The notes: generated from the sequence alone by a model not told the origin. A stretch of 64,000 nt of DNA from an uncultured bacterium (GCA_938041455.1 CALITO010000023.1:1-64000), one strand, 5' to 3'. Counted from the stretch's first letter, positions 30,139 to 39,396 are shown. Made by a program: numbers and translations.

Positions 30139-31199
30139 CTACCCAGAGGACGGAAGATGTCCCCCAATAACCACCCTATTAAAAAAAGAGGAAATACGAA
30201 ATTCCCTCCCCAAATGAGAACACTCTCCCAAATAAGGGGGAGGGAAATCCCCATCACCAATACCCCAAGAAAAGAGAACCCATAGGCTTTCCACACCGAG
30301 GGGGAGGTATGCTCCTGTATGGCTGATAATATGACATATAAGCCGAGAGAACCCCAAAAAGAGCCGAAGGCGAAGAAGCAGAGTACCAATCCTAAGGGTA
30401 AGTAACCCCTCCTTATCCAGCTGAGAGCGAAGATTAACTCCTCGTCGTGGGGACGGAGAAAGCCAGAACAGCCTGAGAAAAAACCAAGTGCCAAGCCGGA
30501 AAGGCAGAGAGCTGTAATAAGGTTCGGGCTAAAATTAGCAAAGGGAAAATGCCTTATAGCCTCCCCAGGATTATTTTTTACCCACCAAGCGATGGGGATG
30601 AGAGATAGTAAACCGAGAGCAAAGAGGAAAGGAGAAAAAACTCTCGCCCTCTTAATCTCCCCCTTTTCCCTGCCTACGACTCTTCTTTCCCCCTTCAGGA
30701 GTCTATCCAGCTTCTCCGCATATATAGGCTTATATGGATCGAATTGCACAGCATAGGAATACATCTCTATTGCTTCTTTTGTTCTTCCCTGGAGTCTAAA
30801 TATATCCCCTAATAGATTATAAGCGAAGGCGTTTTTGGGATCCTTCTTCAAAACCTCATTGCATAATTCCACCGCGTCTTTCAAGTTTCCCCTGATGAGT
30901 GCTATCTCCGCGCGTAGTAGCAACCCTTCCATATCCACTGGAGGACGAGGAGGAATCTCCACCTCCGTGGTGGCAAAGGGTTTCCTCGTCCTCCTCGAGG
31001 CATCGTATAATCGGCGTTTCTCAGGATCACTTAAAACCTTATACGCTTCCAATATTTGGCGGAATAACTCGTGGCTAAATAGTTTATCCGGATGGACATC
31101 GGGATGATACCTCCGCACAAGCTCTCTAAAGCGTCTTTTTATCTCCTCGCCCGAGGCAGAAGGTTCAATGCCCAGTATTTGGTAGTAGTCCTTTACCAT
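30135..31199 (-). CDS. DnaJ-domain protein with TPRs and membrane segments
   Basis: A 354-residue protein with an N-terminal J domain (HPD at 32-34), a TPR pair (about 90-165) and a C-terminal membrane region with about five hydrophobic segments (about 190-350). The J domain would recruit Hsp70/DnaK to the membrane; TPRs may bind clients. It is not classical DnaJ because G/F and zinc domains are absent. I chose the ATG at 31199 over a TTG two codons earlier. Its stop overlaps the convergent TauE/SafE-family gene by four bases. Confidence 0.87.
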   Translation of the reverse strand: MVKDYYQILGIEPSASGEEIKRRFRELVRRYHPDVHPDKLFSHELFRQILEAYKVLSDPEKRRLYDASRRTRKPFATTEVEIPPRPPVDMEGLLLRAEIALIRGNLKDAVELCNEVLKKDPKNAFAYNLLGDIFRLQGRTKEAIEMYSYAVQFDPYKPIYAEKLDRLLKGERRVVGREKGEIKRARVFSPFLFALGLLSLIPIAWWVKNNPGEAIRHFPFANFSPNLITALCLSGLALGFFSGCSGFLRPHDEELIFALSWIRRGYLPLGLVLCFFAFGSFWGSLGLYVILSAIQEHTSPSVWKAYGFSFLGVLVMGISLPLIWESVLIWGGNFVFPLFLIGWLLGDIFRPLGS

Positions 31200-31275
31200 C
31201 AGCAATTATATTTTACCCTTTTCCTTACTTTTCTTCCAATACCCTTGCACTGTGGTAAAAAACCACATATTTTGA

Positions 31276-31303
31276 TTTACAAATTTATTCTTCTCAATAA
31301 AAT
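31276..31303 (+). promoter_or_regulatory. Promoter of the URO-D-like gene
   Basis: TTTACA (31276-31281), a 16-base spacer and TAAAAT (31298-31303). Transcription would begin near 31310. Confidence 0.55.
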
Positions 31304-31343
31304 TGACGAAAATTTCCCTAAAGGAATGGGAGCTGATGAACCT

Positions 31344-32393
31344 ATGCCCCGACGCTTCGTTGTAGATTGGAATAGAATCAAAGAACGCCATCGCGCCTGG
31401 TGGCGAGGTGAAGGGTTCCTCTTCCAGATAGTAGCGCCAAAGAAACCGATGGAGTATCCTCCCCCAAAGGATCTCTATCAATATTGGGCTGACCCTCAGT
31501 ACGTGGTTGGACGTTGGGAGGAGTATCTCTCCTCTGCTTACTTCCTCGGCGATGCATTCCCCTACATCTTCGTCAATCTCGGCCCCAGCATAGCCAGCGC
31601 TTATCTTGGCTGCCCCCTCGTCCTCAAAAACGATACCACCTGGCAGGAACCAATCATAGATGATGTAGAAGAACTTTTGAACTTGCATTTCTCTCCTGAA
31701 AACGAGTGGTGGCAGAGGACATTGGAGATAATATCCCTCGCTTGTCAGCGCGCGGGGGGCGAATTTATTGTGTCATTCACCGACCTTGGAGGGATAAGCG
31801 ATATACTATCCCATCTACGGGGCCCCGCTCAGCTATGCCTTGATATGATAGAACATCCCGAGATTATAAGAAAGGCGGGAGAGTGGATTACGGATCTCTG
31901 GTTTAACCTCTATGAGGAACAATACGAGATATTGAAAAAATATCAGGAAGGAACCTGCGGGTGGCTTGCTATTTGGGCACCGGGCAAATCCTACCCCTTA
32001 CAGGAGGACTTCTCCTGTATGATAAGCCCCCAGATGTTCAGGGAATTCCTCCTTCCCCATTTAGAGAGACAAACAAGCTTCCTTGACTATTCCATTTATC
32101 ACCTTGATGGACCAGGAGCGATAAAACACCTCGACACCATTTTGGAACTTCCCCATTTGCATGCCATTCAATGGGTACCGGGAGCAGGAGCTCCCCCAAT
32201 GCGGGATTGGATTCCCCTCTTGCAGAGGATTCAAAAAGCAGGAAAAAGGCTTGTCCTGGATATAACCCCCGAGGATGTTGAACCTCTCCTTTCCGCTTTG
32301 GATAAAAGAGGCTTGTGCTTACGCACTTTGTGTGCTTCCAAAGAGGAAGGAGAACGGCTCCTAGAGATGGCAGAACAGTGGAACCTTCGTTAA
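31344..32393 (+). CDS. Uroporphyrinogen decarboxylase-like protein
   Basis: A 349-residue barrel of the URO-D superfamily (relatives include MtaA/CmuA methyltransferases). Features include the FTDLGGISDILSHLRGP segment read in parts (TDLGGISD) near 145 and the HLDGPGAIKHLD motif near 254, where a His often binds zinc in methyltransferase members. It is not a haem enzyme by context. The start is uncertain: ATG 31344 follows GGGAG at 11 bases, while ATG 31326 has an AAAGGA site too close. The stop shares TTAA with convergent rimI. Confidence 0.8.
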   Translation: MPRRFVVDWNRIKERHRAWWRGEGFLFQIVAPKKPMEYPPPKDLYQYWADPQYVVGRWEEYLSSAYFLGDAFPYIFVNLGPSIASAYLGCPLVLKNDTTWQEPIIDDVEELLNLHFSPENEWWQRTLEIISLACQRAGGEFIVSFTDLGGISDILSHLRGPAQLCLDMIEHPEIIRKAGEWITDLWFNLYEEQYEILKKYQEGTCGWLAIWAPGKSYPLQEDFSCMISPQMFREFLLPHLERQTSFLDYSIYHLDGPGAIKHLDTILELPHLHAIQWVPGAGAPPMRDWIPLLQRIQKAGKRLVLDITPEDVEPLLSALDKRGLCLRTLCASKEEGERLLEMAEQWNLR

Positions 32394-32908
32394 GAAGAAA
32401 ACTCCTCTATTTGCTTTTGAAAAGCGTCTAACATCTCGCCGCATTCCCTACTTTGCAAGTTGTCCAACCTCATAACAAAGGCATCCTCTTTGTTATCGCT
32501 GTAGTATTCTCTCCTTGTGTGGACTATTTTGAAGTTATACTTGTGGTAGAGATTTTGAGCAATTATGTTACTAACTCTCACTTCTAAAATAGCGTATTCG
32601 GCGCCCCTTTTCCGTGCTTCTTTTAGAAGATGGAGGAAAAGTCTCTCCCCTATTTTTCTCCCCCGCCAATCGGGGTCCACTGCTATAGTCGTTATATGTG
32701 CTTCCTCATTGACCACCCACATACCGGCGAAACCAACTACTTTATCTCCCACCGCTGCCACTATATAGTAGGCTCTTCTATTGAAGAGCTCACTAAAGAA
32801 AGCCCCGAAGGGCCAGACATTGCTAAAGGAACGCCTTTCTATCTCCGATACCTGCCTAAGATGGGTAAACCTCATCCTTTCTATGCTTACATCAACTGCT
32901 TTCGCCAT
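32390..32908 (-). CDS. rimI: Ribosomal protein alanine N-acetyltransferase RimI
   Basis: A 172-residue GNAT enzyme. The acetyl-CoA loop WRGRKIGE (about 80-87), the LEVRVSNIIAQNLYHKYNF motif in segments (EVRVSN, then YHKYNF) and the RREYY end motif are typical of RimI, which acetylates ribosomal protein S18 and is found beside tsaB. It overlaps tsaB by 17 bases, the usual operon setting. Confidence 0.93.
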   Translation of the reverse strand: MAKAVDVSIERMRFTHLRQVSEIERRSFSNVWPFGAFFSELFNRRAYYIVAAVGDKVVGFAGMWVVNEEAHITTIAVDPDWRGRKIGERLFLHLLKEARKRGAEYAILEVRVSNIIAQNLYHKYNFKIVHTRREYYSDNKEDAFVMRLDNLQSRECGEMLDAFQKQIEEFSS

Positions 32909-33560
32909 ATAGTCTCCTTTCCGCTTGTGAAGCTCTTAGGTAATTGGGCAACAATTTCAGGGGATCATCCCGCTCACCAACAATAATACTTTCCCTCCCC
33001 AATTGAGCAAGGATTCCCCCACGAGGAGGAAAGGAAAGCTCGGTTAAAGTTATATTAGCCGGAATGGAAGAGGGATGTAAAGAGGGATGGAGAGCCAAAT
33101 AAACGGGTTCCTTTATCCTCTCTAAGAGAGAAAGAAATTGGGGTAAAGTGCAGATTGTATCTGGAACGAGGGGAGATTTTCCCTTATAAGCTCCCCCATA
33201 GACCTCCCCTCCGTAGGCAGGTATAGCTACAGCCCGTGCGCCTTCGTGGGGAAGGGAGAAAGAAAGAACGAGAAGGGTAGATATGCCCTTTAGTGGCTTA
33301 TTTGTGAAATAAGAGAAAGTTTTACAAGCCGCTAAGGCGATACGCAAGCCTGTAAAGGAGCCCGGTCCTATTCCTACTGCATAACCTTCTATATCCTCAA
33401 GTCTTAGTCTCTCAGCAAGGAGGAAATGGGAAAGGCTGGGAAACAACTCGTAAGCGGAACCTATTTCCCCTCTAACTAACATCTCCCCCCTCACTCCCTC
33501 CTCATCGGCAAGCCCTAAACTCACATAGGAAAAGGAGGTATCAATTCCTAACACTAACAA
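32892..33560 (-). CDS. tsaB: tRNA t6A synthesis protein TsaB
   Basis: A 222-residue actin-like-fold protein that scaffolds TsaD in making threonylcarbamoyladenosine in tRNA. The LGIDTS start and GIGPGSFTGLRI motif (about 63-74) are diagnostic. The annotated start is TTG at 33560, inside the tsaE gene; a GTG two codons later is an alternative, and neither has a strong ribosome binding site, consistent with translational coupling. TsaD and TsaC are not in the window. Confidence 0.93.
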   Translation of the reverse strand: MLVLGIDTSFSYVSLGLADEEGVRGEMLVRGEIGSAYELFPSLSHFLLAERLRLEDIEGYAVGIGPGSFTGLRIALAACKTFSYFTNKPLKGISTLLVLSFSLPHEGARAVAIPAYGGEVYGGAYKGKSPLVPDTICTLPQFLSLLERIKEPVYLALHPSLHPSSIPANITLTELSFPPRGGILAQLGRESIIVGERDDPLKLLPNYLRASQAERRLYGESS

Positions 33561-34041
33561 TCTTCTTCATCTCCTCAAGGATTTCCTGGTATCTCTGCCC
33601 CTTAGGGTAAAATGTCAGAAGGCGTCCGCTGTGTTCATAAGAAATATTTATCCAGAGGCAAGAGAAAGGGAGTATAGATTTGGCTTTTTCAGCCCACTCT
33701 ATGGCGCATACCCCCTCGCCGTAGAGATATTCCTCTAATCCTAACTCTCTTATCTCCTCCTCCTCTACCCGATAGAGGTCTATATGAAAAAGGGGAATTC
33801 TTCCCTTGTGGAGGGCAATGATTATGAAGGAAGGGCTGAACACTCCCTCTTTAATCCCCAATCCCTCAGCAATGCCCCCTATCAAGCAGGTTTTACCGCT
33901 ACCTAATTCCCCCTCGAGACAGAATATATCCCCCCTCTCCGCCTGAGCGCCTAAGATTCTCCCTATAAAATGGGTGTATTGGGGAGAGACACTTTCTATT
34001 CGGAGGATTTTTCCCTCGCTAAACGAATCAATCTTCGCCAC
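33541..34041 (-). CDS. tsaE: tRNA t6A synthesis ATPase TsaE
   Basis: A 166-residue P-loop ATPase with Walker A GELGSGKT (about 44-51) and the IEWAEKA motif near 113-119 typical of TsaE/YjeE. It works with TsaB-TsaD in t6A synthesis. It starts at a GTG inside the last 46 bases of rarA and overlaps tsaB by 20 bases. Confidence 0.93.
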   Translation of the reverse strand: MAKIDSFSEGKILRIESVSPQYTHFIGRILGAQAERGDIFCLEGELGSGKTCLIGGIAEGLGIKEGVFSPSFIIIALHKGRIPLFHIDLYRVEEEEIRELGLEEYLYGEGVCAIEWAEKAKSILPFSCLWINISYEHSGRLLTFYPKGQRYQEILEEMKKIVSVRN

Positions 34042-35330
34042 TTCTCCAATCTCTCCTTAATTTGCTTCTCTTGACCTTCCTCCGTGGGCTCATAGAAAAT
34101 CTTCCCCAAAAGTTCCTTGGGAAGGTAATCTTGAACTACGAAATGCCCTTCATAGGAATGAGGATACTTATAATCTTTACCATAGCCCATTTTCTTTGCT
34201 CCCCAATAGGAAGGGTTCCTCAGATGGAGGGGAACTGGTGGATTCTTACCCTCTGCTACTTCGTTAATTGCCTTGCTTATTGCTAAGTAGGCGGAGTTAC
34301 TCTTGGGAGCAGTGGCAAGGTAGATGGTTGCTTGGGCAAGGGGAATTTGTGCCTCTGGCAATCCCACATATTCCACCGCTTGAGCCGCTGCGGTAGCGAC
34401 GAGTAGGGCAATGGGGTCGGCGTTACCTATGTCCTCGGCTGCTGCGATAATAAGCCTCCGAGCAATGAAGCGAGGGTCTTCTCCCGCGTAAAGCATCCTC
34501 GCAAGCCAGTAAACTGCTGCATCGGGGTCTGAACCCCTTATGCTCTTTATATAGGCAGAGATAACTTGATAATGCTCGTCTCCTTCCCTATCGTAAAGGA
34601 GAGCTCTCTTTTGAGAAGCTTCTTCCGCTTCCCTTATCCCTATATATCTGGTTCCTTTATCATCAGGAGAGGTGAGAAGCGCTGCCAATTCAAGGGAGTT
34701 CAATAGAGTCCTTGCATCTCCTTCCGCAAAGCGAATAAGGTGTTCCTCCGCTGCTTTATCTATAACTATGTTATAATTTTTTAAACCCCTTTCCTCTTCC
34801 AAAGCTCTTTTGAGAATCTCTTTGAGTTCTTCCTCAGAAAGAGGCTGGAAGGAAAGGATCTTCATTCTTGAGAGAAGGGGCGAGTTGATGGTGAAATAGG
34901 GATTTTCCGTTGTTGAGCCAATTAGAATAAGGCTCCCCTCCTCCACATAGGGAAGGAAAGCGTCCTGTTGAGCTTTGTTGAAGCGGTGAATTTCGTCAAC
35001 GAAGAGAATGGTCTTTTGCCCCATACCCCTTCTTCTCCTCGCCAACTCCCCAATTCTTCTGATATCTGCTACAGTGGATGCGGTAGCGCTGAAAGTTTCA
35101 AAATGTGCCTTGGTTAACTTGGCAATGATAAAAGCGAGGGATGACTTGCCGCTCCCGGGGGGACCATAAAAAATCATAGAACCTATCCTATCCTCCTCTA
35201 TCGCTTTCCTCAGAAGTCTTCCCTCTCCCAATAAGTGTTCTTGCCCCACAAATTCCTCAAGAGAGCGGGGACGCATCCGAGCCGCCAGAGGCTCCTCTAT
35301 ATGTTGCTTTACTTCCTTAAAAAGGCTCAC
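33996..35330 (-). CDS. rarA: Replication-associated recombination protein RarA (MgsA)
   Basis: A 444-residue clamp-loader-like AAA+ ATPase acting at stalled forks. The opening PLAARMRPRSLEEFVGQ, Walker A GPPGSGKSS, Walker B LFVDEIHRFNK and sensor TTENP are all present, followed by the C-terminal tetramerisation region (PVPLHLRNPSY). I prefer the GTG at 35330, seven bases after AAAGGTGAT, giving an N-terminus like family members; ATG 35354 and longer starts lack a binding site. It heads the rarA-tsaE-tsaB-rimI operon. Confidence 0.93.
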   Translation of the reverse strand: MSLFKEVKQHIEEPLAARMRPRSLEEFVGQEHLLGEGRLLRKAIEEDRIGSMIFYGPPGSGKSSLAFIIAKLTKAHFETFSATASTVADIRRIGELARRRRGMGQKTILFVDEIHRFNKAQQDAFLPYVEEGSLILIGSTTENPYFTINSPLLSRMKILSFQPLSEEELKEILKRALEEERGLKNYNIVIDKAAEEHLIRFAEGDARTLLNSLELAALLTSPDDKGTRYIGIREAEEASQKRALLYDREGDEHYQVISAYIKSIRGSDPDAAVYWLARMLYAGEDPRFIARRLIIAAAEDIGNADPIALLVATAAAQAVEYVGLPEAQIPLAQATIYLATAPKSNSAYLAISKAINEVAEGKNPPVPLHLRNPSYWGAKKMGYGKDYKYPHSYEGHFVVQDYLPKELLGKIFYEPTEEGQEKQIKERLEKWRRLIRLAREKSSE

Positions 35331-35433
35331 CTTTTTATCACCTTTCGCTTGCATAGTTTTATCTGTTTTGCTATATTTTAAATAGTAATTGGTGGGAGAG
35401 GTATTGACAAGAGGGATGGGAAGAATGAAACTA

Positions 35434-35499
35434 TTTACACAGTTTCTCTGTCTATATAATAGAAGAAAACTTGGCATGATTTGGTTGTTTTTATATAAT
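35434..35499 (+). promoter_or_regulatory. Tandem promoters of the pilM operon
   Basis: The downstream promoter is TTGGCA (35471-35476), a 17-base spacer and TATAAT (35494-35499), with the start near the AAAAAGGAGG site of pilM. A second TATAAT at 35455-35460 follows TTTACA (35434-35439) at a short 15-base spacing, so it is the weaker candidate. Confidence 0.6.
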
Positions 35500-35519
35500 T
35501 TAAAAAGGAGGTATTCAAA

Positions 35520-36746
35520 ATGCCCAGAAATGGGGGCCCGGTCAGTGGTATAATGCTTGGTATTGACTTCGGCTCCAAATTTATAAAGGTAGCGGAAGTA
35601 AGCGCCAGAGGTGGAGAGTTGGAGTTACTTTCCGCGGGTATCTTACCTACACCCAGTGGCTTGTTATCAGGGGATGCCATAGTAGATCCACAAGGGGCGG
35701 CCGAGACTATCAAAACTTTACTTCAACAGGTTGGTGTCCATACTAATAAGGTTGTTATAACAGTAAAGGGGCAAACCTCCGTTGTTATAAGGATAATAGA
35801 GGTGCCAAAGATGAGGGAGGACGAGCTCGCCGATGCAATGAGATGGGAAATAGAAAGGCATGTTCCTTTTGCCAGCACGGGAGCGGTAGCGATGGACTAT
35901 GCCCCACTTCAACCAATGTCTACAATCCCTGAAGAGGAGACAGGTGAAGTTCTATTAGCTGTGGCGGAGGAAGGATTGATAAAGGCGGTAGTGGATTCCT
36001 TGGAGTTAGCGGGCTTGGAAGCCGTTGTCATTGACATAGAACCCCTTGCTTTGGGACGTTGTTTTGTGGGTAAGGATCCCGAATTAAAAGGGAGAACTGT
36101 CGCTATTCTCCAAATGGGGGCAAGGTCTTCCGAGCTCACGGTAATAGGATATGATAATCCCCGTTTGACCCGAACCCTGAATATAGGAGGTAATAACCTA
36201 ACATCCGCTATCGGGAACGCTCTAAGCGTTTCAGATGAGGAGGCGGAGAAAATCAAGAAACGATATGCTGCCATACTCGTGGAAAAGCTCGGCGTTCCTA
36301 CCCCCACCCTTCCCCCCGCCGAGGAAGAGGCTCCCTTCTTTCCCTTCAGCCCTACCTATGAGCTACCTCCTGAGGAAACGCCCCCTTCCAGGGTAGAAAC
36401 CCCTCCGGAAAGAGAGCTTCCAGCCGATGAGAAGGAAATAAGGGAAGAAGTCTTTGAGGCTATGTTGCCGATCTTAGGAGATATAGTCAATGAACTAAGG
36501 CGTTCTTTTGAGTATGTTCGGAGCAGAGCAGAGGAGTTGCAGATAGAGAGACTTATAGTGAGTGGAGGAGGAGCCCTTATAAGGGACATAGATAAGTTCT
36601 TCTCTCGGGAGTTAGGTGTCCCCACAGAGGTGGGCGACCCCCTCAAGGGTATGAAGTTGAACCCCCGCCTTTCCCCCGCTTACTTAAGGGAGATTTCGCC
36701 CCTTCTCTCCGTCGCCATTGGCTCAGCCATTCGGGATTTTGTATAA
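35520..36746 (+). CDS. pilM: Type IV pilus assembly ATPase-fold protein PilM
   Basis: A 408-residue actin-like-fold protein, soluble on the cytoplasmic side, that binds the PilN N-terminus. The LGIDFGSKFIKVAEV start (about 12-26), the EVPKMREDELADAMRWE segment in parts (PKMREDEL, near 97) and the SGGGA motif near 345 match PilM. A Pro/Glu-rich insert (about 262-305) interrupts the second subdomain, longer than in proteobacterial PilM. Strong AAAAAGGAGG site and promoter precede it; it leads the N-O-P-Q genes. Confidence 0.92.
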   Translation: MPRNGGPVSGIMLGIDFGSKFIKVAEVSARGGELELLSAGILPTPSGLLSGDAIVDPQGAAETIKTLLQQVGVHTNKVVITVKGQTSVVIRIIEVPKMREDELADAMRWEIERHVPFASTGAVAMDYAPLQPMSTIPEEETGEVLLAVAEEGLIKAVVDSLELAGLEAVVIDIEPLALGRCFVGKDPELKGRTVAILQMGARSSELTVIGYDNPRLTRTLNIGGNNLTSAIGNALSVSDEEAEKIKKRYAAILVEKLGVPTPTLPPAEEEAPFFPFSPTYELPPEETPPSRVETPPERELPADEKEIREEVFEAMLPILGDIVNELRRSFEYVRSRAEELQIERLIVSGGGALIRDIDKFFSRELGVPTEVGDPLKGMKLNPRLSPAYLREISPLLSVAIGSAIRDFV

Positions 36747-36767
36747 TGGAGAGGAGATGATAAGAGA

Positions 36768-37769
36768 ATGATAAAAATAAATTTACTGCCGGCGTTTGTC
36801 AGGGAAAGAAAGGTTGTTAGGAAGTTATTGATGTTTATTTTGATCCTCTTGGGTTTGGAACTCTTAGGTTTTGCCTACTGGTATAACAGAGTTTCCACCC
36901 AAGGCTACGATATAGGGCAACAACTTGATGTTGCTAAAGCTCAAGCCCAGGAAGTGCAAAGGCTTCAAAGCGAGGCAGATAGCATCAGAGCAGAAATAGA
37001 GCCCATAAAGGCTAAAACGAAATTCATAGAGGATACGAAGAATTTCCCTGTTAAGCTCGCAGACCTCTTGGATTCCATCCGCCGCTATACCTACGGGAAG
37101 GTCATTTATACCTCTCTCCAGTTAGGCGGTGGTGCTGGAGGGATGATGGGACCCATGATGGGGGGGATGCCTGGACCTATGATGGGGACTGGTATGCCCG
37201 GGATGGGAGCAATGGGAGGTGGGGGAACCCAGCAAATAACTACGGTAAGCATCCAAGGGTATACCGACTCCGTGGAGAACGTCGCCCGTTACCTCCAAAA
37301 TCTTCTTCGCTGTCCCCAAATAGCGGATGTGCAAATCAGCGGTATACCAGGTTATGGGACCTCCGCTGGCGCTACCCCCGGGATGGGAGGAATGCCGGGT
37401 ATGATGGGTAAAGCCCCGATGATGGGAAGCGGAATGCCAGGTATGATGGGAGGAATGCCAGGAATGATGCCGGGTGCAGGAATGGGAACTACCCAAACCC
37501 CGGGACAAGTCAGTATAAGTGTGATTTGCTATTTAATGGAGCCACTTACTCCCCCCTCTCCACCCACAGCTGCTCCGCCCACAGCTGCAGGTATGCCTGG
37601 TATGGGCATGCCTGGTATGGGTATGCCTGGTATGGGCATGCCTGGAGCAGTAGGTCCCCTTCCTCAGGCTGCCGCCCCCACAACCGGAGCGCCTCCCGAA
37701 GGAAGAGGACGCTTACCAGGTCTTGAAGAGAGAAGACGAATGGAACAAGAGGTAATGGAGGGATTATGA
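36768..37769 (+). CDS. pilN: PilN-like protein with Gly-Met-Pro inserts
   Basis: A 333-residue inner-membrane protein. The conserved PilN start IKINLLP is at residues 2-8 (binds PilM), with a membrane segment at about 20-38 and a coiled coil at about 50-85. The periplasmic ferredoxin-like fold is interrupted by low-complexity inserts rich in Gly, Met and Pro at about 122-152, 204-243 and 265-290; normal PilN is under 220 residues. The last insert is a 15-bp tandem DNA repeat. It overlaps pilO by four bases. Confidence 0.87.
   Translation: MIKINLLPAFVRERKVVRKLLMFILILLGLELLGFAYWYNRVSTQGYDIGQQLDVAKAQAQEVQRLQSEADSIRAEIEPIKAKTKFIEDTKNFPVKLADLLDSIRRYTYGKVIYTSLQLGGGAGGMMGPMMGGMPGPMMGTGMPGMGAMGGGGTQQITTVSIQGYTDSVENVARYLQNLLRCPQIADVQISGIPGYGTSAGATPGMGGMPGMMGKAPMMGSGMPGMMGGMPGMMPGAGMGTTQTPGQVSISVICYLMEPLTPPSPPTAAPPTAAGMPGMGMPGMGMPGMGMPGAVGPLPQAAAPTTGAPPEGRGRLPGLEERRRMEQEVMEGL
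37590..37644 (+). repeat. 15-bp tandem repeat coding GMPGM units
   Basis: Three full copies and a partial fourth of a 15-bp unit (GGTATGCCTGGTATG with GGC/GGT alternation) encode Gly-Met-Pro-Gly-Met repeats in the C-terminal part of pilN. Near-identity between copies points to recent slippage or duplication. Confidence 0.85.
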
Positions 37770-38581
37770 TGATAACGAGACTGGAACGCTTAACTAAGCA
37801 ACAGGCTTTATTAGTTGGTTTAGTAGCGATTATCATAATTGCGGTAGCCATGTTTTTCCTCCTTGTCCGACCCCGGCAGAAAACCCTCTCCGCCCTCCAG
37901 AAAGAGCTACAACAGACCCAGCAAATTGTCGACCAAAGGGCACAAGCCGAAGAAAACTTAAAAAGGGCTAAGGAGGAGAAAGTCAAGGAAGAAGCAAAGC
38001 TAGCATATTACGAGAAAACCAAGATGATACCCATAGACTTAAAGGACAGAATGAAGGCTATGTTTGCCCTGTGGACCGAGCACAATAAAGTGTTGGGTAA
38101 GAAAGTAGAGGATTTCTTCAAAAATTCCGGGGTCATTTTGCTAAACCCAGTTCAAGTATCTCCTCCTCCCACTGACCCCTCCGCTATCCCCTCAGACATC
38201 TACACAATAAGCCTTGGCAATTATCAAGTAATGGCTCCTTTCCCCGCTTTGCTCGATTTCCTTAGGAAAAAGATGCCCAATTTCCCCCGTGTTGCTCTTC
38301 TACCTAGCATAAGCATAAATGGTCCTAGCCCTGTGACCGCTTCCTTTAACCTTACTCTCTACTATTTCCCAAAAGGAGGGGAAGCGGCCGCTCCCCCCGC
38401 GGGAGCACCTGCCGCAGCCGGAATGCCGGGGATGGGTGGGATGCCGGGAATGCCTATGGGAAGTATGCCCGGGATGATGAAGGGACCGATGGGTGGAGGA
38501 ATGCCTATGGTAGGTAATATGCCTGCAGGAACTCCTACTCCTATGGGAGCCAATATGCCTATGGGTGGTGGGGCAAGATAA
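37766..38581 (+). CDS. pilO: PilO-like protein with Gly-Met-Pro tail
   Basis: A 271-residue protein with one N-terminal membrane segment (about 13-33), a coiled coil (about 38-80) and a periplasmic ferredoxin-like fold ending near 205 (FNLTLYYFPKGG). This matches PilO, which pairs with PilN to align the pilus machine. The C-terminal 65 residues are a Gly/Met/Pro/Ala tail (units such as MPGMGG, MPMGSM). It starts with ATG overlapping the pilN stop. Confidence 0.85.
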   Translation: MMITRLERLTKQQALLVGLVAIIIIAVAMFFLLVRPRQKTLSALQKELQQTQQIVDQRAQAEENLKRAKEEKVKEEAKLAYYEKTKMIPIDLKDRMKAMFALWTEHNKVLGKKVEDFFKNSGVILLNPVQVSPPPTDPSAIPSDIYTISLGNYQVMAPFPALLDFLRKKMPNFPRVALLPSISINGPSPVTASFNLTLYYFPKGGEAAAPPAGAPAAAGMPGMGGMPGMPMGSMPGMMKGPMGGGMPMVGNMPAGTPTPMGANMPMGGGAR

Positions 38582-38598
38582 AAAGGAGGTGATTTAGA

Positions 38599-39396
38599 TT
38601 GGCGATGCAAAGGTTAAGGATAGACCTAAGTGAGCGGCGAACTCAACTGGTTATTGGGGGCGCTATAGCGGTTGTAATAATAGTTATCGTCCTTTTCCTC
38701 GTTATAGGGAGAAGAGGACAACCCCCCTCCGCTCCTATGATGGGTAATATGCCAGCGGGCGCTAATATACCAGCAGGGATGCCAGGTATGGGTATGATGG
38801 GTATGGGAATGATGGGTAATATGCCAGCGGGCGCTAATATGCCAGCAGGGATGCCAGGTATGGGTATGATGGGTATGGGTATGATGGGTATGATGGGAGG
38901 TGCTACAGCTGGCACCCCGACTGGGGAAACGCAACCTACTATTACTCGAAAGGTCCCAGCCGGTCCCCCAAAGGAACCATCCCGGGCTGACCCCTTCCTC
39001 GTGCCCGTTCCCCAAGAGATGAGAGAAGCCCTTATGAGAGTAGACATTGTACCCCCACCTCGTATGACTCCTCTCAAAGCGCCTATGCCTACAATGGTTT
39101 ATACGCAGGTGCCCTTCACAAGGGTAGCGGGAGTAGCCATATCCCGGGGAGCGTATGCTCTCTTAGAAGGAGCTAATGGTAGAACCTATATTGTGAGCCC
39201 AGGCGATGTGTTGGAAGGCTTTACCGTGGAGAGGATAGAGCCAACAGGAGTCGTTCTGAGAAGTGAGGAGGGCGAGGAGAGCACGGTGGAATTGAAAGGC
39301 GCCGAACGAGCTGGAGTGACGCCCGGGATGGGCGGTATGCCTGCACCGAGTATGCCCGGGATGGGCGGTATGCCGGTAAGCGGAGCCCCGCGGTAG
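38599..39396 (+). CDS. PilP-like protein with Met-rich linker
   Basis: A 265-residue protein: basic start, one membrane segment (about 17-35), a Met/Gly/Pro/Ala linker (about 43-108), a proline-rich region containing RADPF, and a beta domain (about 172-235; VAGVAISRGAYALLEG, then YIVSPGDVLEGFTVERI) like the PilP fold that docks on the secretin. PilP is usually a lipoprotein, while this one has a membrane anchor. It ends in another MPGMGG tail. The TTG at 38599 suits the AAAAGGAGGTGAT site; ATG 38605 is the alternative. Confidence 0.75.
   Translation: MAMQRLRIDLSERRTQLVIGGAIAVVIIVIVLFLVIGRRGQPPSAPMMGNMPAGANIPAGMPGMGMMGMGMMGNMPAGANMPAGMPGMGMMGMGMMGMMGGATAGTPTGETQPTITRKVPAGPPKEPSRADPFLVPVPQEMREALMRVDIVPPPRMTPLKAPMPTMVYTQVPFTRVAGVAISRGAYALLEGANGRTYIVSPGDVLEGFTVERIEPTGVVLRSEEGEESTVELKGAERAGVTPGMGGMPAPSMPGMGGMPVSGAPR
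38737..38880 (+). repeat. 72-bp direct repeat in the PilP-like gene
   Basis: Two nearly identical 72-bp copies (first starting at 38737, second at 38809) encode the Met-Pro-Ala-Gly-rich linker. They differ at only a few positions, including one ATA/ATG change. Confidence 0.85.

Noticed and set aside
31092..31343. Long N-terminal extension of the URO-D-like protein
   Set aside because: It would lie over the DnaJ-like gene start and the promoter at 31276-31303; translation must begin at 31326 or 31344.
37122..39015. Minus-strand His/Ser/Trp-rich ORFs opposite the pilN, pilO and PilP-like genes
   Set aside because: They are antisense translations of the Gly-Met-Pro codons and lack starts and ribosome binding sites.
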